From positions 6,994,087-7,058,086 of the forward strand of contig JACAXG010000012.1 in NCBI GenBank assembly GCA_018881555.1: DNA of 64,000 nucleotides, in the 5' to 3' direction. Of the stretch, positions 37,501 through 46,755 are shown piece after piece. Source of the DNA: Amblyornis subalaris. Its lineage: Eukaryota; Chordata; Aves; Passeriformes; Ptilonorhynchidae. The notes below the pieces were generated by a model, which had not been told where the DNA came from, made no database searches, and worked only from the letters and a program-made list of their open reading frames with translations. A program made the translations under genes and the position numbers. Each line of letters opens with the position of its first letter. Position 1 is the stretch's first letter.

Positions 37501-37860
37501 CCTGTTTCCTTTCAGGATTAAGAATGAAAGTGAGAGACTAGTCAGACATTTAAATTTAACTAGATTTCAGATCAGTTTCCTGGACTAGAAGTAAATGCAG
37601 CTCATCAAATGCCTGAGTTGAGATTCAACTCAAGGCTTCCGTATAACAAATGTAAAATTGAACCCTCCCAGCCCAAGGACAGATGTAGCGAATTGGGGTG
37701 CTCTTAGGCAGCTAAGGTGGGGTAGTAAAACCAGACAAAAGTCCTGAGAATCCGGGTTTGCTGTTCCCACTGTCGCTGCCTGTACAGTAGCTTCGGCAAA
37801 ACCACTCCTGCTCTGATGGCCCGTTCTGCCATGCCTGCTTCTCTCCACAGTAGAGAGATA
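37501..37860. other. Unique DNA between a CR1 scrap and a C-rich repeat
   Basis: No recognised element. CpG frequency begins to rise from about 37740 toward the downstream CpG patch. Minus frames here (65-89 codons) are opened by the adjacent CACACC repeat and are not credible genes. Confidence 0.45.
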
Positions 37861-37902
37861 CCCACACCCACACCCACACCCACCCACACCCACACCCACA
37901 CA
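37861..37902 (-). repeat. (CCCACA)n repeat, quadruplex-prone on the minus strand
   Basis: Seven CCC tracts are separated mostly by ACA, at 37861, 37867, 37873, 37879, 37883, 37889 and 37895. The minus strand therefore carries seven GGG tracts with 1-3 nt loops, a strong quadruplex motif. It borders a small CpG-enriched patch. It is not the vertebrate telomere repeat (CCCTAA). Confidence 0.9.
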
Positions 37903-37924
37903 ATTTTCTCTCAGCAGAAGCAGG

Positions 37925-38100
37925 AGCCATCAGCAGTCAGAGCCGTAGCTTTGCAGGGGACTGCAAACCCGCGAAACCGTCGGACTGCAGTTGCCATGGG
38001 CAACTGGCTGGCTCTGTCTCTTCCTCGAGCGGGCCCTTTCTGGGCTCGGCTGGGCTTGCAGTGAGCAGACAGAACTACGGTACCTCCACAGGAAGAGTCT
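37925..38100 (+). promoter_or_regulatory. Small CpG-enriched patch with X-box
   Basis: Around nine CpGs fall between about 37940 and 38050, against a background with long CpG-free stretches. The patch holds an RFX-type X-box (37990-38004) that overlaps an ATG in a perfect Kozak setting (GCCATGG, ATG at 37996); that ATG opens only a 22-codon frame ending at 38064. A quadruplex repeat lies just upstream. The combination suggests a weak promoter or enhancer, perhaps for a non-coding RNA. It is far shorter than a standard CpG island. Confidence 0.35.
37990..38004. promoter_or_regulatory. RFX X-box-like palindrome
   Basis: GTTGCC and GGCAAC form a perfect inverted repeat with a 3-nt spacer (ATG). 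This matches the X-box bound by RFX factors, which control ciliary and neuronal genes; the best-known form has a 2-nt spacer, so this one may be weaker. The spacer trinucleotide doubles as a start codon of a 22-codon frame. Confidence 0.4.
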
Positions 38101-40850
38101 AAAGGACTGGAGGGAACATGCCATGCTCTATTCAGGTTTTGATCCAAACTAGACTAGCAAGTCTCCAGGAATCATGGAGCAGACTGTTGCCCGCCTAGGC
38201 ACCCAGCTGCCTGCTGGTGCATCCGACAGGCCAGGCCATACACAGGCACATCAAAAGGAGCTGTAACTGTCATTACACCTGACATAATGAAGACATGGTG
38301 CTAATAATTGTTTGGAGCAGGAGTCTGTTCCTTTGAGAAGTTTTCCTGAACGCTGTTAAAGGGGCCCTGGTTGTTTTCAAATGAGGAAGTGAAATCTAAG
38401 GCGCTCAGATCTGCTAGCAATTATCTTCAGAGCCACTCATGCCGCTGCCTTTCCCAACTCTGCCCATCACATGGCCGCGTCAGAGCAGGAGCTGCATGCC
38501 AGGTTGAACACTCTGTGGGGTGGGAAGCCATTATGCCTTATTAACTTTGAGTGACTACGCCTTTTGTGCAGGAACTGAATAGAATTAAAACACATTTTCA
38601 TTGCTAATCTGTTAGAATGAGGATCTAGGCTTGGGCTTTTCTATTCGTCCTACCTGACTAGTGAATTTGTGATAAATAACAATGCTGAACTTAAGAAAAA
38701 CCTGAAATTATTTCTTGGCAAAACAATAATAATAACACCCACCAAAAATAGAACGCAAAAGAACAATGACTACACATTATTTAAGCTACGCAGATATCTG
38801 ATGCAAAAGGCAGGTTTCTCTCATTTCAGAAAAAGAAGAGAGTTGCTCAAAGTGTGGGAACAACTGTTTGCACAAGCTCAGGCAGGTTCCTTTCCATACT
38901 TAATATAGCTGTTGACTTTGGAAGATTCCATTTTCCAGTCTCGACTTATGCTACAGAAACTGCCAGAGCCATCTTAAATTATTTAAAAGAGGCTTCAACA
39001 AGCTGCATATCCCTTCCACCCTTGTGGGAATATCTGCAAGGAACTGATCAGGCTGAAATATGCCAAAAAACAATGTTTGGCATAAGTGAGTAACTGTGGC
39101 TGCTGCTGCTACAGTAATTTAAGAAAGGCAGCAGCTGGGAAAGACTGTTTCTCATGGTAACCCTTTCCATGTGTGTCCTCCACCCAGATGTAAAGTCAAA
39201 GACCCTCCTCTCAAAGGAGCAGCTTTGAAGTTCTTAAGTGATATTTAACTCCAACAACATAACCCCTTTATCGTTGTTGTAAAGCAACCAGTAAAGTAAG
39301 ATACCACACCCCAAAGACTTCAGGACTTAGAAGAGAATAGTTAATGCAGAGGAAGGAGACACAACCTTGCTTTGCTCAGGAATCCTAAGAATTGTGCTGC
39401 ATTTTAACAGCATTGTTTGAAGTCAAAGAATGCAGAGCCACTCAGAGAGATTTTTATCTCCTCAGCTCAAACAATAGTGGTAATAGAGACTCCACCATCT
39501 GAGTGTGCCTATGACCTGATTTTTGGCTGCTTCTCTGAGAGAGTTTTGAATTCATATGCTTTTAATTTTTGAAAGAAAAAGTGTTTGGGAAAGGAAGTGA
39601 GCATGAAAAATATATTTGCAATCTGGGAGCTACAGTTAATAGAAAGGAATCGTCTGTTTCTTATTTATGTATATAAACACACAAAGTGTGTTGATGATGA
39701 AGGACTCTAGATTCTCTGAGTTTTTCAGAGTGTAATGAAAAGAGCAGCCCCCATAATCTTACATATAGCTTGTCACATACAGATTGATGCTATTCATCCA
39801 TGGAGGAGAAAGAATGGGGTCTACTGCATGCTCTTTCCTCTTGACTTGCCAACAAGTCATTCCCAGAACGTTGTGCTACTGACACAAGGAGTTCCACATT
39901 CTCTTCATCCAGCCCTTGTGTTTACATAAATGAAAAACATTTCGATACACAGTTGAATGGTAAAGTTGCATCTATTTAACGCTGTAAGAATTATTTCGTG
40001 ATAGAGCAGGGTTAAGTATCTGATACCTTTGTATTTCTTGAATGAAAGCTGGAGGAGAAAGGGGGAGCATATTTGTTTGAACAAAATTATGTATTTTAAA
40101 TGGTAGTTCCACTTCCACCCAAATCCTCCTTATTCTTATTCTTTATTATTCTGCAAAAATTCACAGTAGCTGCTTTATAGCTTAAAAAAAATGCTGAAAA
40201 TACTCTAGCATGGCTTATAACTCTATGTGTATGTGGATATATCATATTCACATGACTGTTTGAGGAGGAACTGTTCAAGCAACAAGCTGAAAAAGGGGCC
40301 TGAGAGCTCAGGGGGAATGCCATAAAACTTGGGCCATCAAGCACACAGATAGAGTAAAACAGTCTGCTCTCAAAGTAGAGCAGCAAACAATTAATGAGAA
40401 ATGTATTGGATGACAACCCTTATCAGCCACTTCTGCAATAATTGCAAGTATGTTTACAAAACTCGGAGCATATTCAATAACAATTTGAAATGTGAGTATG
40501 AAATTCAATTCTTTAATTATTTCAGATAGTTCAACCACTTCCTGTAAATCACAAACTGAAGAAAGCAGCTCTGGCTGAGAAGGCATTTCTATTCGGCATG
40601 GCTTATCACCATGGCCTTTCCTATGCCTTCTGGTTTATGTAGGCTGCGATGGCTCCAGTACTTTTGTCCATGCAGCTGCTCATTGAAGGAAGGATTTATA
40701 ATTATATTAGATGGACTGTTTAAATCCGCAACAAAGCAACAAACACAGGCTTCTTCCCATTTTTGTCAACACTGTGAACATAAAGGGCTTGTATGGATCA
40801 GCTTTACTCCTGAGGGACCCCTCAAACAAGATTGCTTTTTGGACCACCCC
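38101..40850. other. Unique AT-rich DNA, nothing recognised
   Basis: No exon or transposon was recognised. A small inverted repeat (AACACAC, AAA, GTGTGTT) lies at 39676-39692. Frames reach 106 codons (minus 40096-40416) without recognisable content. From about 40790 the sequence becomes GC-richer, the leading edge of the minisatellite island. Confidence 0.45.
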
Positions 40851-40944
40851 TGAGGCTCCCACACGCCACCCCGCAGTTACCTGGCGTCTTCCGGCTGTGT
40901 CATCAGCCACCCAGCACCCAGCCTTCTCCATGGGGCATCAATAT

Positions 40945-41310
40945 CCATTTCCTCAGCAAGGCACTGCCCATGTCCTTGGCAGGCACCAACAGCCATTTCC
41001 TCAGCGGGCACTGGTGACCATCTCGTCAGTGGGCACTGGTGGTCATTTCCTCAGCAGTCACTGGCAGCCATTTCTTCAAAGGATATTGCCATCCATCTCC
41101 TCAGAGGATCACTGTCATCCATTTCTTCAGGAAGGCGGCACTTGTCACCTTTGCAGGCACCTGAGGCCATGTCCTCAGGAGGGCACTGGCCACCATTTTC
41201 TTAGCGAGGCAGCACTCATCTCCTCAGCAGGCACTGACAGGTATTAGCAGACACTGACATCCCTCTCCTCAGCAAAGCACTGGCTGCCATCTCATCAGCA
41301 AAATGCAGGC
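40945..41310. repeat. Diverged minisatellite, about 25-bp unit, roughly 14 copies
   Basis: Units follow the pattern CCATTTCCTCAGCAGGCACTGG with a short variable tail of about 3 bp. Clear copies start at 40945, near 40992 (CCATTTCCTCAGCGGGCACT), near 41017 (CCATCTCGTCAGTGGGCACT) and about every 25 bp onward, ending with CCATCTCATCAGCAAAATGC at 41287-41306. Copies differ at many positions and by small indels, so the array is old. The unit is not a multiple of three, so the 178-codon plus frame 40711-41247 that runs through it reads the units in shifting frames and is unlikely to be a protein. Every unit carries a pyrimidine-rich stretch ending in CAG, resembling a splice acceptor. Confidence 0.85.
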
Positions 41311-41851
41311 ACTCGTCTCAGGTGGAGCCCACTCCCTGTCCCTGTGGTGCCAGGCACTTCCCAACAGCCTGTCTGGGAATTGCTGGGGTGCTGGCCCTGC
41401 CTGCCGGCCCTGAGGTACGTGGCTGCCAAGCTGCCAGGTGAACTGTGTACCTGGGGCGGCGGGCAGAGCAGCTTGGAAAAAGGGTGGCAGGATCAGTGCA
41501 GCTGGCACAGCAGAAGGTGGAGACTCTCAGTGTTTCCTCAAGTCTCTGTTGCTCAGAGAGACTGCAGGATGGCGGCAGGGATCCCAGTGTGTCATCAAGT
41601 CTCTGCTGCCCACAGAGGCTGCAGGATGGTGGCCAGACCACACACAAGGGCAAGTCACAGTGGCCAGTGCCCACATGAGGGAAGCAGAGCACTGGTTTGG
41701 AAAGCCCTAAGGAGCAGATGAGGCAGTAGGGAGTACAGGTGAGCAGAGAGCGAGGCATCCAGAACCTTCTGTGTGCAAGGTGTGTCTGTGAGGGCTGATC
41801 ATGTGGGCTCGGCATGGGCCACAGTGACACTGCTATGGTGTTGAAAGGGAC
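41311..41851. other. GC-rich segment with a 57-bp tandem duplication
   Basis: This part of the island is GC-rich, and both strands are open over long distances: plus 41344-41721 (125 codons) and minus 41318-41884 (188 codons, the longest frame in the window). The minus product would be Cys/Ser/Pro-rich with two copies of a CSL-x-QQRL-like motif created by the duplication. Because both strands are open together and GC-rich DNA has few stops, I do not call a gene, but the minus frame is the first to test if transcripts are found. Confidence 0.35.
41528..41641. repeat. 57-bp tandem duplication, two copies
   Basis: Copy one is 41528-41584 and copy two 41585-41641. Both start CAGTGT and share TCAAGTCTCTG and GCAGGATGG motifs at identical spacing, with about a dozen differences. 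The unit is 19 codons, so every reading frame keeps phase across the duplication. Confidence 0.8.
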
Positions 41852-42210
41852 CGAATGTACTGACTGATTTGAGTCCACTTCCATCGCTGCTCTCTAAGTG
41901 ACAGCAATGACACGCGACAGGGGAAACCCTAGAAGCCATGATGACTGAGCTGTGCCAGCGTGTGAGTGAGAGACTTTCACGCAACAGCACTTGACACAAA
42001 GAGATGACGCCATGCTGGGGTCCTGCAGCAGCATGAGAGGCCTGGAACTTGTCCTCCGCACCCTCGTGCTGCGAGCAGCCGGGTGAAATGGCACAGGTAC
42101 TCCTGCTTCTTTGCACGTTTGATGGCTGGGATGTGTCTTTCTGAGGAATTGTCAGAGGAATGGCACAGGATAAAGTTGAAGGCGGCCAGAAGCCTGCAAG
42201 CCAGGTAAGT
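41852..42210 (+). promoter_or_regulatory. CpG-enriched segment ending in ATG and consensus splice donor
   Basis: I count 13 CpGs between 41852 and 42184, roughly 0.6 of expectation by rough count, far above the background. It is followed by an ATG at 42160 with purine at -3 and G at +4, opening MAQDKVEGGQKPASQ, and then by a perfect donor CAG/GTAAGT (junction 42204/42205). A second short frame starts at 42087 (MAQVLLLLCTF, ending at a stop 18 codons on). The arrangement is what a first exon with promoter would look like. I do not recognise the peptide, and no second exon is evident. A non-coding RNA first exon is the alternative. Confidence 0.35.
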
Positions 42211-44670
42211 CTGCTCTTGTCTTCCTTCCTCCTCAGACCCTGGCCTTGTACTAGCTTCTAAGTAAGTACAAAAGAAATAACAGACTCATTGGTTTATCTT
42301 AAAAGCAGCAGTGGAAATAATTTTTTGAAAGGGTCCTTTGAGTGTACAGACCTGAGAAAAACGTAGTTTAACAGGTGCTGGATCACTGAGTATATGCCAT
42401 TGCTTCTCATATTGAATGAGTCTTTGAAGGATCAGGCTCTGTGTCCCTTGTTATCTCACTGAGCTCTCAGGTACAAACAGAGCAATAGCAAATTTGAAAT
42501 CTGCAAATTTTGCCAGTTCACACTCATGCCAGGGTGTCTCCACGGACTGAATTTGTTAGAAAACCTTAAAAGAAATGCATTTCTAAATACCTATAGATTT
42601 GTGCAAAAGCATTGCAATTAAAACTATCTGTGCTTACTAGACAAACCTGTCTAGCTAAATCAATCAATATACACCCTTACTTATTAGAAAGTAATTTTTA
42701 ATCTGAATTATCTGAACAAGAGTGTTAAAGGAATGAAAATCATGGTAAGGGTGCCAACTTGAAGCATTTCTATTCACGTTACTTAATTTTTGAATACTTC
42801 TACTTACTTTAATGTAATTGGAATATAATTCGTATCCATTTATTGTTTAAAATCTATTCTATCACAAGCATCTTAGAACAGCCAGCTAAAAGGTAGGGCC
42901 CTGTAAGCATCCAGCAAGCTGCTCACAGCCAATGCTCTTCTCCTGCGCTACTGTCTTTTTTTAATTCAGGCAACAGAGTTTCACCTCTTCTTAGTCCATA
43001 GCACTTTCTCATTGTTTTGCTCTAGGGTAGGGTGTTGCAAACTGAAATGCAGTATTTTTAGGATCATTTAAATTGAAAATATAACTAAAATCACACATTA
43101 AAATCTCAGATTTGAATTGCCTGGCACTTTTTGTCTTTCACATTCCTTTTTTTCTAGAATCCAACCCGTGTCCCCAAATTACTCAACAGTGTGCCCTGAA
43201 ATATCTAGCAAGACTTGCATAGAAGGTGGATGTTTGTGGCATTTATTAGTTAAGAGGAAACAATTTACTACTAAATTGTTTCTCGTGATATGTATTAGAA
43301 TGCTGCTATATGGTATTTGCTGTGGGTTCATATGCCTTATAAGTTGTATGTTTTACGACCTATAAAAGATTAATCATAAAGGCAAGCTGTATCTTCATCA
43401 CAATCAAGGTAAAAAACCTGCTTTTATGGTTGCCTGTTTTTTATTATGTACAGATTTTATAGTAACTATTAGATCCAAAATATAAAATTTATCTATGTTC
43501 AAAAGGTTTAAATGCAGCCAGGAAAAACTTTGCAGTCAGGAGAACACACACATTAAATGCAAGAGGGAACATTAAGAAGTAGTAGGTGTCAGTGTATTGG
43601 CAACGTTACTCAACACAGAAGATGAGCTGAGAATGTATTTCTCATGACTGACTTTTTCACACTGTGGGTACTAGAAAATAAGTTTTGGGTTTGCATTTCG
43701 GGTTCACTTACTTAATTCATTATGCAGATGAATAGCCACTATAGTAGACTATTTCTTAGCAAAGAACTCTTCTTTGCCCAAAAGCCTTTTGAATACCTTT
43801 AACTCACTGTTTTGCCAACAGGATCTAATAATTAGTAGACTTCTTAGGAATGGAACTGCAACCAGCAATGCTGTGAAAAGAAAAGTAGTAGAGGAATGCC
43901 TCCTACACTTTTTATTATATGCAAAGATATTTAAATAGTTGTCTTATGATGTTTGCAATGTGATTATCAAGGATCTTTTTCTGTTCTGTTATTAGGCTAA
44001 TGGCATCAGACAAAATGCACAGTGATGTGGCTTTGTGTTCTTTGTTGTAATGTAGGAGAAGGGTTTGAAAAAATGTTTGCTTTCTTTAAGGATTATCCCT
44101 ACCTCCAACCACAGTCTTTTCGTATGTTAAAATTTCAGCTACTTTCATCCCAGGAAAATTATACAATTACTGGTTACCAAAATCATCACAGTATAAAACC
44201 CTGAAGACTGGAAGTTGAACAATCAGAAGGGATGAGGTTTCTCCTCAGCTTGTTTAAAACTATTTGCAATTTTTTTTTTCTCATAAAAACACTGAGGTTT
44301 AGTTCTAAAGATTCAGTACATATGCAATGATAAACATCTTGCAAGACTTTCTACAAAACTACACGAGACAAGACCTGCCACTCCTGATATTCCTGATGTA
44401 AAAAGCAGGTTGAAATTAGCTCATTCTTAAAAATCTGTACAGTCATTCAGGCTTTCATGATGCAAAAGAACAAGGCAGATTTTAAAAATCATGCATATGT
44501 CCCTTGTAAACTTGTATTAAAAGTCCCTTCACTGGTTTTAATATGTTGGTCATGCTTACCCTCACCATACCACTTTTTTTCTCCCTATACAGAACTTCCA
44601 AGAAAGACAAGGTAAGACCAGAATCTTCCAAACAGATACAATCAATAATTTGGAAATTTTCAAGTGGTCT
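42211..44670. other. Unique AT-rich DNA, nothing recognised
   Basis: GC drops sharply after the splice-donor-like site. No transposon or exon was recognised. A pyrimidine-rich stretch ending in CTAG at about 43146-43158 resembles a splice acceptor, but the following frame (to 43365, 82 codons) has no recognisable content. A T-rich run lies at 44271-44280. Confidence 0.45.
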
Positions 44671-44673
44671 TCC

Positions 44674-44946
44674 TTAAAAAAAAGAACAGTATATATAGAG
44701 AGGAGTGTTTCCAGAAATATCTTTGAAGTTGAATACAGAAGATCTCTTTAATAATGCCTCCAATACCCTTCCTTTCTTTGTCAACCAAGTATTTCTGTAT
44801 TCAGTTGATCCACCTCCCCATGATAAGTTGGATGTTCCTATCCCTTGGTTATCACTAGGAGATTTGATTCTGGGCAAGCTGACAGAAATACACCATGGCA
44901 GCAGCATCTTCAAATTATGAATGGTACAGGATTTCTGTGTAAACAT
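44674..44946. other. Segment open on both strands, unassigned
   Basis: The minus frame 44674-44946 (90 codons) is in the same phase as the coding-like frame at 45166-45774, and the plus frame 44705-44920 (71 codons) has a protein-like composition too. A TATATATAG-type AT stretch lies at 44690-44699. Neither product has a domain I know. Between this and the upstream frame (44947-45165) the minus phase has several stops. It may be a decayed part of the same gene or chance. Confidence 0.2.
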
Positions 44947-45165
44947 AAATTTTTCCAGATTGCTACTGCCTGAAAGCTTTAGAAGCTACACTCACAACTT
45001 GTGTCTACTCTAATAAATCTTGTGAATGTTTATGAGCAAAAATGTAGCTTGCAACAGTGCAAACTCTGTGATTATAACAGCTCTGCTAGGGCAGGCCACA
45101 ACCAAGGCCTGACAACCTGAGTAATGCTGAAGTGTTGGCAACTGTTCACCTTAATGCTTGCCTTC

Positions 45166-45774
45166 TTACATCCTTAGGCCATCCCAGAATATACACGCAT
45201 ACTGCTTCGAAAACCTTTCTGAGCACTGGAGAGAACTATGCCACCAAATAGGTGCTAAGTAGCCTGCATTAAGACTGTCAAACTGGCAATCCAGCTCCAT
45301 CTGGATTCTGAATGATTTTCCATCATCATGTAACAGTATAAGGTTCATTTGCCATCTGGCTCCTGAATCAACTGCTGTCATACAAGCAGCACCCAGCTGG
45401 TCCAGGGTCAGAATTAATTTGTTATTTGGGGTATCTGCATTTTTAGGTGCCCGGCTTGAGTAATTTTCCTTGCTGACTGGTTATCAAAGGGGTTGCAAGC
45501 AGTTGTTGTCCCTGGAATACTGAGAAACTTTAGCAAATGCTGTATTGGTACTCACTGGGATCAGTGTTGCAGCAGCAGAGAAGACTGGAACAGGCATTCT
45601 TACAATATCTGGGGTGTCTGCATGCACTGAGTTCATTGGCTTATTTGGGAACTCAAGCACTTCTGTCTTTTTCTTACTAGTTTTGTTGGTGGCTTTAGAA
45701 GCAAAAAGTACTAAACTGAAAAAAAACCCTAAAAAATAACCATCTTTAAATGCATTACATTTGGAACCCAACTG
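45166..45774 (-). pseudogene. Coding-like minus frame interrupted by two adjacent stops
   Basis: One phase is open from 45774 to 45166 (203 codons including the final stop), broken only by a neighbouring TGA and TAA at 45486-45481. The upstream part (to 45487) begins with a hydrophobic stretch (YFLGFFFSLVLFASK) and continues with a Lys/Thr-rich and then Val/Pro-rich region; the downstream part reads like folded protein (for example LILTLDQLG and GKSFRIQMELD). A pyrimidine-rich acceptor (TTTTTTTTCAG, AG at 45717-45716) precedes codon 20 or so, and a consensus donor AAG/GTGAGT lies upstream on the same strand at 46138, which would give a 423-bp intron. I do not recognise the protein. It could be a decayed exon or retrocopy; a chance frame is the main alternative, since a double stop and no family match argue against an active gene. 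Confidence 0.25.
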
Positions 45775-46558
45775 TTAAGGTTCTGAAAAGTAATCACAGC
45801 TTTTAAAAACTTTTGCCTATTTGCTGTGTTCTTTTGGACATCATCAATCCTTTCACTGTCTCAGCTGTTTATCCTTTTCCCTGAGCTTTCCTCTGAACAA
45901 ATCTGCTTCAAAGGTATAATGAAGGCAACTCATTCAATGAAAGATTTTCGTTGCACCAAGGAAACCGTGAGGTGGAGCAGTACTTTGCTGTGAGCTCTCC
46001 ATGAACAAGCACAAGTGGTAAAAGAGCCATTGGTTGTGGAGCTCTCCAGCTACTGGAACACTTCATTTCTCATTTTTCATCTTTATTTCTTTTAAGGCCA
46101 TTTGTAATAAAGCTACAGCCTGAAGTGGAAGAACTCACCTTAGCTGTAAAGCTTCACTGCAAGGCAGCAAATTGCACTGTATCATAATATCAGCCTTATC
46201 TAAGATTCATGGAATGAATTATACATATTATATTGCCTTAAAAATGAAACCTGGTGAAGTATTACTGTAATTTGAAAATCTAAGTAGATTTGTACAGTGA
46301 GATTTAAAATTTAAACCTGTTTAAATATTAAACTGATTGGGAAAAAATATTTTTGAGAAATGGTATTCAATAGGAAAAGAATTTCCATTCAGAGAAAAGA
46401 CAGCCCCAAACTAATTTTGTCATAAGAACAAACCATTAAGAAATGTATTCACTGGGCAACTTCCATCTAGGAAAGCACATAAAATCACAGTCATCTGAAC
46501 ATGTTAATGTCTATTAGTGTGAATTTATGCTGAATTAGGAATTCAAGGGAATGCAAGG
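45775..46558. other. Unique AT-rich DNA, nothing recognised
   Basis: Apart from the minus-strand donor-like AAG/GTGAGT at 46140-46133 noted for the neighbouring frame, I see no element. AT content is high from 46190 to 46400. Confidence 0.45.
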
Positions 46559-46579
46559 TATCATCCCTGCAGGATGATA
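46559..46579. repeat. Near-perfect palindrome (8-bp arms)
   Basis: TATCATCC and GGATGATA flank a 5-nt loop (CTGCA). The loop itself nearly completes a CCTGCAGG palindrome. It could form a small hairpin; each arm contains a GATA/TATC core, so a paired GATA-factor site is possible. Confidence 0.6.
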
Positions 46580-46680
46580 ACAGACATTTTGAGCAATGTA
46601 GATTGTGCTAGCTTTATTTTATTGATTTATTTTGATCACGTAAAAGAAAACAGTTACTGTTGGTAGCTGATGCATGACTT

Positions 46681-46755
46681 TTTGTATGTATTTCTAAAGA
46701 ACCATAGTATGTATGTATGTATAGCAGGTTTTGTATGTATTTCTGAGAAACCAGA
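46681..46755. repeat. 49-bp tandem duplication with GTAT microsatellite
   Basis: The text TTTGTATGTATTTCT occurs at 46681 and again at 46730, each followed by an AGAACCA or AGAAACCA motif, giving a 49-bp period. Between them is a short (GTAT)n run at about 46708-46722. Confidence 0.65.

Noticed and set aside
37861..37902. Interstitial telomere repeat
   Set aside because: Unit is CCCACA, not the vertebrate CCCTAA.
37630..38064. Gly/Val/Cys-rich minus frames and Thr/Pro/His plus frame
   Set aside because: Translations of the CCCACA repeat.
40711..41247. 178-codon plus frame as a protein gene
   Set aside because: It runs through a 25-bp minisatellite in which each unit changes phase, so there is no protein repeat; GC richness explains the lack of stops.
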